From NCBI RefSeq assembly GCF_001659605.2, contig NC_035164.2, positions 12,884,906 to 12,948,905 of the forward strand: a stretch of DNA of 64,000 nucleotides, read 5' to 3'. This DNA is from Manihot esculenta. Lineage: Eukaryota > Streptophyta > Magnoliopsida > Malpighiales > Euphorbiaceae. A program made the position numbers and the translations under genes. The notes beneath the pieces were generated by a model. It searched no databases. It worked only from the letters and a program-made list of their open reading frames with translations, and was not told the origin of the DNA. The stretch's first letter is position 1; each line of letters starts with the position of its first letter. Positions 14,233-27,893 of the stretch are shown in pieces.

Positions 14233-17200
14233 TTCAAATGTTCAATTAAAAGAAAACATTTATTGTTCACTTTAATTAGTTTAAAGTCAAGAACATTGAA
14301 AAAGAAACGATAGGACGCAAAATAAACGTCAGTGTCTGAACATTAAAAAAGAAATGATTGACGCAAAATAAATGATCGTGAGTTTCTTACCCTAAAATAT
14401 TATACTTATACATTATAAACAAACTTGTTATCTATTAGTAATCATTTATTTAAATGTTTAATTAAAATAAAAATTTAATTGTTTACTTTAATTAGTTTGA
14501 AGTCATGAACATTAAAAAAGAAACGATGGAGCGCAAAATAAACGACAGTACCTAAACATTAAAAAGGAAATGATGGTCGCAAAATAAACAACCGTACCTA
14601 TCTTACCCCTAAATATTATACTCATACATTTTGAACAAAATATAATAATTATTAGTAATTATTTATTCAAATATTCAATTAAAATAAAACTTTAATCGTT
14701 CACTTTAATAGGTTTAAAGTCAAGAACATTAAAAAAGAAATAATCTGGTGCAAAATAAACGACAGTGCCTTTCTTACCCCAAAATTTTATACTCATACAT
14801 TATAAAGAAAATTGTTATTTATTTGTAATCATTTATTCAAATATTCAACTAAAATAAAACTTTAATTGTTCATGTTATTTAGTTTAAAGTCAAGAACATT
14901 AAAAAAGAAATAATGTAGCGCAAAATAAACGACAATGTCTTTTTTACTCAAAATATTATACTTATACATTATAAACAAACTTGTTATATATTACTAATCA
15001 TTTATTCAAATGTTCAATTAAAAGAAAATATTTATTGTTCACTTTAATTAGTTTAAAGTCAAGAACATTGAAAAAGAAACGATAGGACGCAAAATAAACG
15101 TTAGTGTCTGAACATTAAAAAAGAAATGATTGACGCAAAATAAATGATAGTGCATTTCTTACCCTAAAATATTATACTTATACATTATAAACAAACTTGT
15201 TATCTATTAGTAATCATTTATTTAAATGTTCAATTAAAATAAAAATTTAATTGTTTACTTTAATTAGTTTGAAGTCATGAACATTAAAAAAGAAACGATG
15301 GAGCGCAAAATAAACGACAGTACCTAAACATTAAAAAGGAAATGATGGTCGCAAAATAAACAACCGTACCTATCTTACCCCTAAATATTATACTCATACA
15401 TTTTGAACAAAATATAATAATTATTAGTAATTATTTATTCAAATATTCAATTAAAATAAAACTTGTATAATTAGTTTAAAGTCAAGAATATTAAAAAAGA
15501 AACGATGGGCGCAAAATAAATGACAGTGTCTTACTTACCCCAAAATATTATACTCATAAACTATAAATAAAATTGTTATTTATTAGTAATCGTTTATTCA
15601 AATGTTCAATTAAAAGAAAACATTTATTGTTCACTTTAATTAGTTTAAAGTCAAAAACATTGAAAAAGAAACGATAGGACGCAAAATAAACGTCAGTGTC
15701 TGAACATTAAAAAAGAAATGATTGACGCAAAATAAATGATAGTGCGTTTCTTACCCTAAAATATTATACTTATACATTATAAACAAACTTGTTATCTATT
15801 AGTAATCATTTATTTAAATGTTCAATTAAAATAAAAATTTAATTGTTTACTTTAATTAGTTTGAAGTCATGAACATTAAAAAAGAAACGATGGAGCGCAA
15901 AATAAACAACAGTACCTAAACATTGAAAAGGAAATGATGGTCACAAAATAAACAACCGTACCTATCTTACCCCTAAATATTATACTCATACATTTTAAAC
16001 AAAATATAATAATTATTAGTAATTATTTATTCAAATATTCAATTAAAATAAAACTTGTATAATTAGTTTAAAGTCAAGAACATTAAAAAAGAAATAATGT
16101 AGCGCAAAATAAACGACAATGTCTTTTTTACTCAAAATATTATACTTATACATTATAAACAAACTTGTTATATATTACTAATCATTTATTCAAATGTTCA
16201 ATTAAAAGAAAACATTAATTGTTCACTTTAATTAGTTTAAAGTCAAGAACATTGAAAAAGAAACGATAGGACGCAAAATAAACGTTAGTGTCTGAACATT
16301 AAAAAAGAAATGATTGGCGCAAAATAAATGATAGTGCATTTCTTACCCTAAAATATTATACTTATACATTATAAACAAACTTGTTATCTATTAGTAATCA
16401 TTTATTTAAATGTTCAATTAAAATAAAAATTTAATTGTTTACTTTAATTAGTTTGAAGTCATGAACATTAAAAAAGAAACGATGGAGCGCAAAATAAACG
16501 ACAGTACCTAAACATTAAAAAGGAAATGATGGTCGCAAAATAAACAACTGTACCTATCTTACCCCTAAATATTATACTCATACATTTTGAACAAAATATA
16601 AAAATTATTAGTAATTATTTATTCAAATATTCAATTAAAATAAAACTTGTTTAATTAGTTTAAAGTCAAGAACATTAAAAAAGAAACGATGGGCGCAAAA
16701 TAAACGACAGTGCCTTACTTACCCCAAAATATTATACTCATACACTATAAATAAAATTGTTATTTATTAGTAATCATTTAAAGTCAAGAACATTAAAAAA
16801 CAAATAATGTAGCGCAAAATAAACGACAATGTCTTTTTTACTCAAAATATTATACTTATACATTATAAACAAACTTGTTATATATTACTAATCATTTATT
16901 CAAATGTTCAATTAAAAGAAAACATTTATTGTTCACTTTAATTAGTTTAAAGTCAAGAACATTGAAAAAGAAACGATAGGACGCAAAATAAACGTCAGTG
17001 TCTGAACATTAAAAAAGAAATGATTGACGCAAAATAAATGATCGTGAGTTTCTTACCCTAAAATATTATACTTATACATTATAAACAAACTTGTTATCTA
17101 TTAGTAATCATTTATTTAAATGTTTAATTAAAATAAAAATTTAATTGTTTACTTTAATTAGTTTGAAGTCATGAACATTAAAAAAGAAACGATGGAGCGC

Positions 17201-20200
17201 AAAATAAACGACAGTACCTAAACATTAAAAAGGAAATGATGGTCGCAAAATAAACAACCTTACCTATCTTACCCCTAAATATTATACTCATACATTTTGA
17301 ACAAAATATAATAATTATTAGTAATTATTTATTCAAATATTCAATTAAAATAAAACTTTAATCGTTCACTTTAATAGGTTTAAAGTCAAGAACATTAAAA
17401 AAGAAATAATCTGGTGCAAAATAAACGACAGTGCCTTTCTTACCCCAAAATTTTATACTCATACATTATAAAGAAAATTGTTATTTATTTGTAATCATTT
17501 ATTCAAATATTCAACTAAAATAAAACTTTAATTGTTCATGTTATTTAGTTTAAAGTCAAGAACATTAAAAAAGAAATAATGTAGCGCAAAATAAACGACA
17601 ATGTCTTTTTTACTCAAAATATTATACTTATACATTATAAACAAACTTGTTATATATTACTAATCATTTATTCAAATGTTCAATTAAAAGAAAACATTTA
17701 TTGTTCACTTTAATTAGTTTAAAGTCAAGAACATTGAAAAAGAAACCATAGGACGCAAAATAAACGTTAGTGTCTGAACATTAAAAAAGAAATGATTGAC
17801 GCAAAATAAATGATAGTGCGTTTCTTACCCTAAAATATTATACTTATACATTATAAACAAACTTGTTATCTATTAGTAATCATTTATTTAAATGTTCAAT
17901 TAAAATAAAAATTTAATTGTTTACTTTAATTAGTTTGAAGTCATGAACATTAAAAAAGAAACGATGGAGCGCAAAATAAACGACAGTACCTAAACATTAA
18001 AAAGGAAATGATGGTCGCAAAATAAACAACCGTACCTATCTTACCCCTAAATATTATACTCATACATTTTGAACAAAATATAATAATTATTAGTAATTAT
18101 TTATTCAAATATTCAATTAAAATAAAACTTGTATAATTAGTTTAAAGTCAAGAACATTAAAAAAGAAACGATGGGCGCAAAATAAATGACAGTGTCTTAC
18201 TTACCCCAAAATATTATACTCATAAACTATAAATAAAATTGTTATTTATTAGTAATCGTTTATTCAAATGTTCAATTAAAAGAAAACATTTATTGTTCAC
18301 TTTAATTAGTTTAAAGTCAAAAACATTGAAAAAGAAACGATAGGACGCAAAATAAACGTTAGTGTCTGAATATTAAAAAAGAAATGATTGACGCAAAATA
18401 AATGATAGTGCGTTTCTTACCCTAAAATATTATACTTATACATTATAAACAAACTTATTATCTATTAGTAATCATTTATTTAAATGTTCAATTAAAATAA
18501 AAATTTAATTGTTTACTTTAATTAGTTTGAAGTCATGAACATTAAAAAAGAAACGATGGAGCGCAAAGTAAACAACAGTACCTAAACATTGAAAAGGAAA
18601 TGATGGTCACAAAATAAACAACCGTACCTATCTTACCCCTAAATATTATACTCATACATTTTAAACAAAATATAATAATTATTAGTAATTATTTATTCAA
18701 ATATTCAATTAAAATAAAACTTGTATAATTAGTTTAAAGTCAAGAACATTAAAAAAGAAATAATGTAGCGCAAAATAAACGACAATGTCTTTTTTACTCA
18801 AAATATTATACTTATACATTATAAACAAACTTGTTATATATTACTAATCATTTATTCAAATGTTCAATTAAAAGAAAACATTAATTGTTCACTTTAATTA
18901 GTTTAAAGTCAAGAACATTGAAAAAGAAACGATAGGACGCAAAATAAACGTTAGTGTCTGAACATTAAAAAAGAAATGATTGGCGCAAAATAAATGATAG
19001 TGCGTTTCTTACCCTAAAATATTATACTTATACATTATAAACAAACTTGTTATCTATTAGTAATCATTTATTTAAATGTTCAATTAAAATAAAAATTTAA
19101 TTGTTTACTTTAATTAGTTTGAAGTCATGAACATTAAAAAAGAAACGATGGAGCGCAAAATAAACGACAGTACCTAAACATTAAAAAGGAAATGATGGTC
19201 GCAAAATAAACAACTGTACCTATCTTACCCCTAAATATTATACTCATACATTTTGAACAAAATATAAAAATTATTAGTAATTATTTATTCAAATATTCAA
19301 TTAAAATAAAACTTGTTTGATTAGTTTAAAGTCAAGAACATTAAAAAAGAAACGATGGGCGCAAAATAAACGACAGTGCCTTACTTACCCCAAAATATTA
19401 TACTCATACACTATAAATAAAATTGTTATTTATTAGTAATCATTTAAAGTCAAGAACATTAAAAAACAAATAATGTAGCGCAAAATAAACGACAATGTCT
19501 TTTTTACTCAAAATATTATACTTATACATTATAAACAAACTTGTTATATATTACTAATCATTTATTCAAATGTTCAATTAAAAGAAAACATTTATTGTTC
19601 ACTTTAATTAGTTTAAAGTCAAGAACATTGAAAAAGAAACGATAGGACGCAAAATAAACGTCAGTGTCTGAACATTAAAAAAGAAATGATTGACGCAAAA
19701 TAAATGATCGTGAGTTTCTTACCCTAAAATATTATACTTATACATTATAAACAAACTTGTTATCTATTAGTAATCATTTATTTAAATGTTTAATTAAAAT
19801 AAAAATTTAATTGTTTACTTTAATTAGTTTGAAGTCATGAACATTAAAAAAGAAACGATGGAGCGCAAAATAAACGACAGTACCTAAACATTAAAAAGGA
19901 AATGATGGTCGCAAAATAAACAACCGTACCTATCTTACCCCTAAATATTATACTCATACATTTTGAACAAAATATAATAATTATTAGTAATTATTTATTC
20001 AAATATTCAATTAAAATAAAACTTTAATCGTTCACTTTAATAGGTTTAAAGTCAAGAACATTAAAAAAGAAATAATCTGGTGCAAAATAAACGACAGTGC
20101 CTTTCTTACCCCAAAATTTTATACTCATACATTATAAAGAAAATTGTTATTTATTTGTAATCATTTATTCAAATATTCAACTAAAATAAAACTTTAATTG

Positions 20201-22410
20201 TTCATGTTATTTAGTTTAAAGTCAAGAACATTAAAAAAGAAATAATGGAGCGCAAAATAAACGACAATTTCTTTTTTACTCAAAATATTATACTTATACA
20301 TTATAAACAAACTTGTTATATATTACTAATCATTTATTCAAATGTTCAATTAAAAGAAAACATTTATTGTTCACTTTAATTAGTTTAAAGTCAAGAACAT
20401 TGAAAAAGAAACGATAGGACGCAAAATAAACGTTAGTGTCTGAACATTAAAAAAGAAATGATTGACGCAAAATAAATGATAGTGCGTTTCTTACCCTAAA
20501 ATATTATACTTATACATTATAAACAAACTTGTTATCTATTAGTAATCATTTATTTAAATGTTCAATTAAAATAAAAATTTAATTGTTTACTTTAATTAGT
20601 TTGAAGTCATGAACATTAAAAAAGAAACGATGGAGCGCAAAATAAACGACAGTACCTAAACATTAAAAAGGAAATGATGGTCGCAAAATAAACAACCGTA
20701 CCTATCTTACCCCTAAATATTATACTCATACATTTTGAACAAAATATAATAATTATTAGTAATTATTTATTCAAATATTCAATTAAAATAAAACTTGTAT
20801 AATTAGTTTAAAGTCAAGAACATTAAAAAAGAAACGATGGGCGCAAAATAAATGACAGTGTCTTACTTACCCCAAAATATTATACTCATAAACTATAAAT
20901 AAAATTGTTATTTATTAGTAATCGTTTATTCAAATGTTCAATTAAAAGAAAACATTTATTGTTCACTTTAATTAGTTTAAAGTCAAAAACATTGAAAAAG
21001 AAACGATAGGACGCAAAATAAACGTTAGTGTCTGAACATTAAAAAAGAAATGATTGACGCAAAATAAATGATAGTGCGTTTCTTACCCTAAAATATTATA
21101 CTTATACATTATAAACAAACTTATTATCTATTAGTAATCATTTATTTAAATGTTCAATTAAAATAAAAATTTAATTGTTTACTTTAATTAGTTTGAAGTC
21201 ATGAACATTAAAAAAGAAACGATGGAGCGCAAAATAAACAACAGTACCTAAACATTGAAAAGGAAATGATGGTCACAAAATAAACAACCGTACCTATCTT
21301 ACCCCTAAATATTATACTCATACATTTTGAACAAAATATAAAAATTATTAGTAATTATTTATTCAAATATTCAATTAAAATAAAACTTGTTTAATTAGTT
21401 TAAAGTCAAGAACATTAAAAAAGAAACGATGGGCGCAAAATAAACGACAGTGCCTTACTTACCCCAAAATATTATACTCATACACTATAAATAAAATTGT
21501 TATTTTTTAGTAATCATTTAAAGTCAAGAACATTAAAAAACAAATAATGTAGCGCAAAATAAACGACAATGTCTTTTTTACTCAAAATATTATACTTATA
21601 CATTATAAACAAACTTGTTATATATTACTAATCATTTATTCAAATGTTCAATTAAAAGAAAACATTTATTGTTCACTTTAATTAGTTTAAAGTCAAGAAC
21701 ATTGAAAAAGAAACGATAGGACGCAAAATAAACGTCAGTGTCTGAACATTAAAAAAGAAATGATTGACGCAAAATAAATGATCGTGAGTTTCTTACCCTA
21801 AAATATTATACTTATACATTATAAACAAACTTGTTATCTATTAGTAATCATTTATTTAAATGTTTAATTAAAATAAAAATTTAATTGTTTACTTTAATTA
21901 GTTTGAAGTCATGAACATTAAAAAAGAAACGATGGAGCGCAAAATAAACGACAGTACCTAAACATTAAAAAGGAAATGATGGTCGCAAAATAAACAACCG
22001 TACCTATCTTACCCCTAAATATTATACTCATACATTTTGAACAAAATATAATAATTATTAGTAATTATTTATTCAAATATTCAATTAAAATAAAACTTTA
22101 ATCGTTCACTTTAATAGGTTTAAAGTCAAGAACATTAAAAAAGAAATAATCTGGTGCAAAATAAACGACAGTGCCTTTCTTACCCCAAAATTTTATACTC
22201 ATACATTATAAAGAAAATTGTTATTTATTTGTAATCATTTATTCAAATATTCAACTAAAATAAAACTTTAATTGTTCATGTTATTTAGTTTAAAGTCAAG
22301 AACATTAAAAAAGAAATAATGTAGCGCAAAATAAACGACAATGTCTTTTTTACTCAAAATATTATACTTATACATTATAAACAAACTTGTTATATATTAC
22401 TAATCATTTA
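14233..22410. repeat. Satellite array with 2666-bp super-HOR (772+592+592+710)
   Basis: Units start at 14233 (772), 15005 (592), 15597 (592), 16189 (710), 16899 (772), 17671 (592), 18263 (592), 18855 (710), 19565 (772), 20337 (592), 20929 (710) and 21639 (772). The series 772-592-592-710 makes an exact 2666-bp period, seen at 14233-16898 and 16899-19564. The third block (19565-21638) has lost one 592 unit by fusion. By length and content 772 is A+B+D+E, 592 is A+B+C or A+B with a C/E hybrid, and 710 is as in the preceding block. Confidence 0.88.
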
Positions 22411-24966
22411 TTCAAATGTTCAATTAAAAGAAAACTTTAATTGTTCACTTTAATTAGTTTAAAGTCAATAACATTGAAAAAGAAACGATAGGACGCAAAA
22501 TAAACGATAGTGTCTGAACATTAAAAAAGAAATGATTGACGCAAAATAAATGATAGTGCGTTTCTTACCCTAAAATATTATACTTATACATTATAAACAA
22601 ACTTGTTATCTATTAGTAATCATTTATTTAAATGTTCAATTAAAATAAAAATTTAATTGTTTACTTTAATTAGTTTGAAGTCATGAACATTAAAAAAGAA
22701 ACGATGGAGCGCAAAATAAACGACTGTACCTAAACATTAAAAAGGAAATGATGGTCGCAAAATAAACAACCGTACCTATCTTACCCCTAAATATTATACT
22801 CATACATTTTGAACAAAATATAATAATTATTAGTAATTATTTATTCAAATATTCAATTAAAATAAAAATTGTATAATTAGTTTAAAGTCAAGAACATTAA
22901 AAAAGAAACGATGGGCGCAAAATAAATGACAGTGTCTTACTTACCCCAAAATATTATACTCATAAACTATAAATAAAATTGTTATTTATTAGTAATCGTT
23001 TATTCAAATGTTCAATTAAAAGAAAACATTTATTGTTCACTTTAATTAGTTTAAAGTCAAAAACATTGAAAAAGAAACGATAGGACGCAAAATAAACGTT
23101 AGTGTCTGAACATTAAAAAAGAAATGATTGACGCAAAATAAATGATAGTGCGTTTCTTACCCTAAAATATTATACTTATACATTATAAACAAACTTGTTA
23201 TCTATTAGTAATCATTTATTTAAATGTTCAATTAAAATAAAAATTTAGTTGTTTACTTTAATTAGTTTGAAGTCATGAACATTAAAAAAGAAACGATGGA
23301 GCGCAAAATAAACGACAGTACCTAAACATTAAAAAGGAAATGATGGTCGCAAAATAAACAACCGTACCTATCTTACCCCTAAATATTATACTCATACATT
23401 TTGAACAAAATATAATAATTATTAGTAATTATTTATTCAAATATTCAATTAAAATAAAACTTGTATAATTAGTTTAAAGTCAAGAACATTAAAAAAGAAA
23501 CGATGGGCGCAAAATAAATGACAGTGTCTTACTTACCCCAAAATATTATACTCATAAACTATAAATAAAATTGTTATTTATTAGTAATCGTTTATTCAAA
23601 TGTTCAATTAAAAGAAAACATTTATTGTTCACTTTAATTAGTTTAAAGTCAAAAACATTGAAAAAGAAACGATAGGACGCAAAATAAACGTTAGTGTCTG
23701 AACATTAAAAAAGAAATGATTGACGCAAAATAAATGATAGTGCGTTTCTTACCCTAAAATATTATACTTATACATTATAAACAAACTTGTTATCTATTAG
23801 TAATCATTTATTTAAATGTTCAATTAAAATAAAAATTTAATTGTTTACTTTAATTAGTTTGAAGTCATGAACATTAAAAAAGAAACGATGGAGCGCAAAA
23901 TAAACAACAGTACCTAAACATTGAAAAGGAAATGATGGTCACAAAATAAACAACCGTACCTATCTTACCCCTAAATATTATACTCATACATTTTAAACAA
24001 AATATAATAATTATTAGTAATTATTTATTCAAATATTCAATTAAAATAAAACTTGTATAATTAGTTTAAAGTCAAGAACATTAAAAAAGAAATAATGTAG
24101 CGCAAAATAAACGACAATGTCTTTTTTACTCAAAATATTATACTTATACATTATAAACAAACTTGTTATATATTACTAATCATTTATTCAAATGTTCAAT
24201 TAAAAGAAAACATTAATTGTTCACTTTAATTAGTTTAAAGTCAAGAACATTGAAAAAGAAACGATAGGACGCAAAATAAACGTTAGTGTCTGAACATTAA
24301 AAAAGAAATGATTGACGCAAAATAAATGATAGTGCGTTTCTTACCCTAAAATATTATACTTATACATTATAAACAAACTTGTTATCTATTAGTAATCATT
24401 TATTTAAATGTTCAATTAAAATAAAAATTTAATTGTTTACTTTAATTAGTTTGAAGTCATGAACATTAAAAAAGAAACGATAGAGTGCAAAATAAACAAC
24501 AGTACCTAAACATTGAAAAGGAAATGATGGTCACAAAATAAACAACCGTACCTATCTTACCCCTAAATATTATACTCATACATTTTAAACAAAATATAAT
24601 AATTATTAGTAATTATTTATTCAAATATTCAATTAAAATAAAACTTGTATAATTAGTTTAAAGTCAAGAACATTAAAAAAGAAACGATGGGCGCAAAATA
24701 AATGACAGTGTCTTACTTACCCCAAAATATTATACTCATAAACTATAAATAAAATTGTTATTTATTAGTAATCGTTTATTCAAATGTTCAATTAAAAGAA
24801 AACATTTATTGTTCACTTTAATTAGTTTAAAGTCTAGAACATTGAAAAAGAAACGATAGGACGCAAAATAAACGTTAGTGTCTGAACATTAAAAAAGAAA
24901 TGATTGACGCAAAATAAATGATAGTGCGTTTCTTACCCTAAAATATTATACTTATACATTATAAAC
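22411..24966. repeat. Satellite array, run of 592-bp three-monomer units
   Basis: Four consecutive 592-bp A+B+C-type units start at 22411, 23003, 23595 and 24187. The next unit starts at 24779 and is cut after 188 bp by a retrotransposon at 24967. The interrupted unit resumes at 30753 and totals 931 bp once the insertion and one TAAAC target copy are removed. Confidence 0.9.
24962..24966. repeat. Target-site duplication TAAAC, left copy
   Basis: The five bases before the LTR start at 24967 are TAAAC and recur immediately after the element at 30753-30757. Five-base target duplication is typical of Ty3/gypsy integrase. Confidence 0.92.
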
Positions 24967-26405
24967 TGATCAAGCATAATTTAGCCACATTTTTATTATA
25001 TTTATTACGGTTTATTTACACATTTTTCTAGCTTAATTTGTGTTTTTTATATGTTTTTACAGAAAAGGAAGAAATTGGAAAGTTAGAGAAAAAGTGAAGA
25101 AAAAGCTGGAAAAGTGATTGGGTCAAAGTGATTTGCCCAAATCACTCGCAGAAACTGGCCAAATCACTCGCAGAGACAAAGACAGAAACTGGACTGAACC
25201 CCAGGAAGCGATTGGGGCAAATTGAGCAAGTGATTTGCCCAAATCACTCGCAGAATCTGCCCAAATCACTTTGATAGCAGAAAATACAGCAGAGGCGGGA
25301 AAAGAAAAATCCAAATTCAAAGGAAAGAAGTCCAAACCCACTTCAAATACTACAAGATCAATCCCAAGAGCCATGCCCCTCATTTAGAGAGTTCCATTCT
25401 CAATCAAACACAAAATTCAAAGAGGAATCAAAGACTACAAAGAAGACCAAATCAAATTGAGATTACAAAACCCTAATCAAATTGGACTTGGGACTCTCCA
25501 GCTATAAAAGGGCAGCATCAAAGGCATCTCATCGTCTCTTTCAGCATTTGCCATCCTCGGAAATTCTCCAGCAACACAGCAGAAACTTTCCTTCTTTCTT
25601 TTCTTCTTTATTTTTGTATTTTAGTCACCATGAGTGGCTAAATTCATTATTTTCTAGTTGAAGTTGAGAATATTCAGATTTGTGATGAATTGGGAGGTTT
25701 AATACTCCATTGTTGAACTCTTGTTTATTTCAATATTTATGCAATCTGATCTTTTCCATAATTATTGCTTTGCTTTTAGAATCAATAAGGGCCCATTGCT
25801 TTTAAATTGCTTAAGTGATAAATTGTTTGAATGATTTAGGTCCGTAATTGCTTAAATTGTTTGAACATAAATATAATCAGTTGCATAACCTAGCCTTGAC
25901 CACGCGGTTGGCAAGGATAGAATTAGGTTTCTCTAAGTCTTAATGCGATCAACGGTTGTTCGATGCTAAATGCCCCAAGGACGTTCCTTGGCAACTTGTT
26001 GATCAGTGTTTGATTAGCGAACGTTTCCTAATCAAACTAGAACTAAGGAGGAATTTGGATTGTGAGAAGCGTCTTCCACAACCAAAACTGATTTATTGGA
26101 ATCAAATAGGAGTCTTTAATAATCAATGATCAATTCTGAACAAACTGAATTAGACTCACACTTCAGCTAGAATCTCTTTGTCATTGAAATACCTTTTCAA
26201 TTAAATTATTGTTCTCTTTTGCTTTTAGATTTTAACTCATCAAAACAAACCCCCTCTTTTACTTACTTGTTATTACTTGCCTTAGTCATTATTAGGAAGA
26301 TACTTGGTGTCAATTCCCTGTGGTTCGACCCTATTGCCACTATCTGCAAATTTATTTGTTGATTGATAATAGGTTATTTTTGACGGCTTCGACAACCGCT
26401 TATCA
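24967..26405 (+). repeat. 5' LTR of the 24967-30752 element
   Basis: A 1439-bp LTR beginning TGATCAAGCATAA and ending CGACAACCGCTTATCA. It is followed after five bases by the primer binding site. Its 3' part carries the CCCTGTGGTTCGACCCTATT segment that is shared by every LTR in this window. It contains two exact copies of the inverted repeat GTGATTTGCCCAAATCAC (25128-25145 and 25230-25247) and a TATA box. Confidence 0.95.
25503..25510 (+). promoter_or_regulatory. TATA box in 5' LTR
   Basis: TATAAAAG lies in CTCCAGCTATAAAAGGGC about 540 bp into the LTR. The same motif is at the equivalent place in each other LTR, so it is the likely core promoter that sets the U3/R boundary shortly downstream. 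Confidence 0.7.
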
Positions 26406-26410
26406 AAAAT

Positions 26411-26428
26411 TGGCGCCGTTGCCGGGGA
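26411..26428 (+). other. Primer binding site, tRNA-Asp type
   Basis: TGGCGCCGTTGCCGGGGA starts five bases after the 5' LTR. It is complementary to the 3' end of plant tRNA-Asp, the usual minus-strand primer of Athila elements. Confidence 0.88.
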
Positions 26429-26457
26429 ATTGATTTAAACTAACATATTTTCCTTTT

Positions 26458-26544
26458 ATGACCAGGGCTGATCGTAAAGAAGCTATTCTTTACGATCCAG
26501 AAATTGAACGCACTGCTAAGACCTTACAAGCATGGCTACGGTAA
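26458..26544 (+). pseudogene. Gag N-terminal stub, cut by deletion
   Basis: The start codon matches in place and sequence the gag start of the second plus-strand element (60265). The first ~24 residues align with it (MTRADRKEAILYDPEIE here). After TLQ the two elements part company and a stop follows at residue 29. About 1 kb coding the A/P/T-rich region, the capsid and the zinc knuckle is missing at this point, and the remaining gag C-terminal part continues in another frame. The product can only be a 28-residue peptide. Confidence 0.75.
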
Positions 26545-27893
26545 GTATGTCTTTTCTCTCTTCTCAAATTTCTGAACTAACCTCTATGGTGAGAAATTAT
26601 GGTATAGGTCAAGCCCAACAACTTCAACAAGCACATGCATTTGAAGGATTCTATGGACAGCCAAGACATAATCCCTACCTTGACACATACAATACAGGTT
26701 GGGGAGACAATCTGAGCTATGGCTATACAAGGACAGACCACTACCATAACTACCAAAGAGATCTGCAATACAATCCATGTTGGGGGGACAATCCGAATTA
26801 TGGCTATGCAAGGGCTGACTACTACCAAAACTATCAAGCCCAAGCAACACCTCAAAACTCCAATATGGAACTTGAAGAGATGGTGAGGAAATTGGAAATT
26901 TCTGGGAAAATTCTCCAACAGCAAGTGGATCAAGCGGTCAACTCAGTGGATGCATACATATTAAGAAGAGAGGAAGAGCTTCAAGATCTATGGGACGATG
27001 ACGAAGGTTCTCAAGAAACAGACCGAGCTGTTGAGTCTGCTGCACAAATTACCACTACACTTGAATCTGAACCAGCTACTGCCCAAACAACACTTGTTGA
27101 AGCTTTTGCCATCCAAGAGATAGCAACTACTGTAAAAAATTTAGACTTTGCTGCTGTCCAACCTACTGTAAATAGAGACAGCAGTTGCTGTCCACCTGCT
27201 GAAAATTCCACAATTACATCAGCAATTGCTGTACCTGCTGTCCAAAAATCAGCAAGTGCTGAATCTGCCACCATTACATCCCTTGTTGCTGTCCAAACAC
27301 CAGCAACCTCAGAAATTGACACCACTGAACCAGAAGTTGTTGCACTCGCTGAACCAGCAACATACACCACTCAAACAGCTCCTGAACAGCCAGCAAAGAA
27401 GCAACAAGTGGGACAAATGGCTTCATCCTTGAGTAAGCTTGAATCACAAGGAAAGCTACCTTCCCAAACTGAGATAAATCCAAGGCAAAATGCTAGTGCC
27501 ATCACATTGAGGAGTGGAAAAGAGCTGCAAGACAACAAGGTTGAGAAATTGAAGAAACAGGCCATGGAAGAAAATCTGCCAGAAAGTGATCAGGGCAGTG
27601 ATTTGCCCAAATCACCCAAACGATCTGCCCAAATCAGTGAGCAGACAGAAATGACAGAAGGTGATTTGCCCAAATCACCCAGGCAATCTGCCCAAATCAG
27701 TGAACAGACAGAAATGACAGAAGGTGATTTGCCCAAATCACCAAGGCAATCTGCCCAAATCAGTGAACAGACAGAAATGACAGAAGAAATTTGCCCAGAT
27801 CACCGGATGATTTGCCCAAATCAACAGGAAATCTGCCCCAATCAACCAGCAGACAGCAGGCTGAGACAAAGACAGAAAGTGCACCAGATCTGA
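26532..27893 (+). pseudogene. Gag C-terminal remnant, capsid and protease lost
   Basis: A 453-codon open frame that is not an intact gag. It begins near the equivalent of residue ~345 of the 60265 gag. It has a 27-residue duplicated YN-x-GWGDN-x-YGY motif (about residues 55-100), a helical segment (ELEEMVRKLE), then an A/T/E/Q-rich low-complexity stretch (about 170-300) not found at this place in the 60265 copy, then the family signature LPSQTEINPRQN and ITLRSGKEL (about 325-350). It ends in three 21-residue repeats. A one-base loss near 27785 (GAAAT where the sister copy has GGAGAT) moves the last ~35 codons out of frame. With no capsid or zinc knuckle it probably cannot form particles. Confidence 0.8.
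27598..27785 (+). repeat. Three 63-bp tandem repeats in gag-linker
   Basis: Three in-frame units encode DLPKSPxxSAQISEQTEMTE (21 codons each). Each opens with the 18-bp inverted repeat GTGATTTGCCCAAATCAC (27598, 27661 and 27724). The sister element has one such unit, after its protease. In this element the repeats directly follow the gag end, so the protease was lost here, plausibly by recombination between repeat units. Confidence 0.85.

Noticed and set aside
1..24966. CRISPR-like or iteron-like regular repeats
   Set aside because: Units are long, head-to-tail and without unique spacers. The window is plant DNA by its retrotransposons, so this is satellite DNA and not CRISPR or a plasmid origin.
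26411..26428. Possible tRNA gene
   Set aside because: Only the 18 bases complementary to a tRNA-Asp 3' end are present. This is a primer binding site, not a tRNA gene.
26577..27370. Minus-strand open frames opposite the first gag remnant
   Set aside because: They are shadows of the A/T-rich gag reading and have no homology that I recognise.
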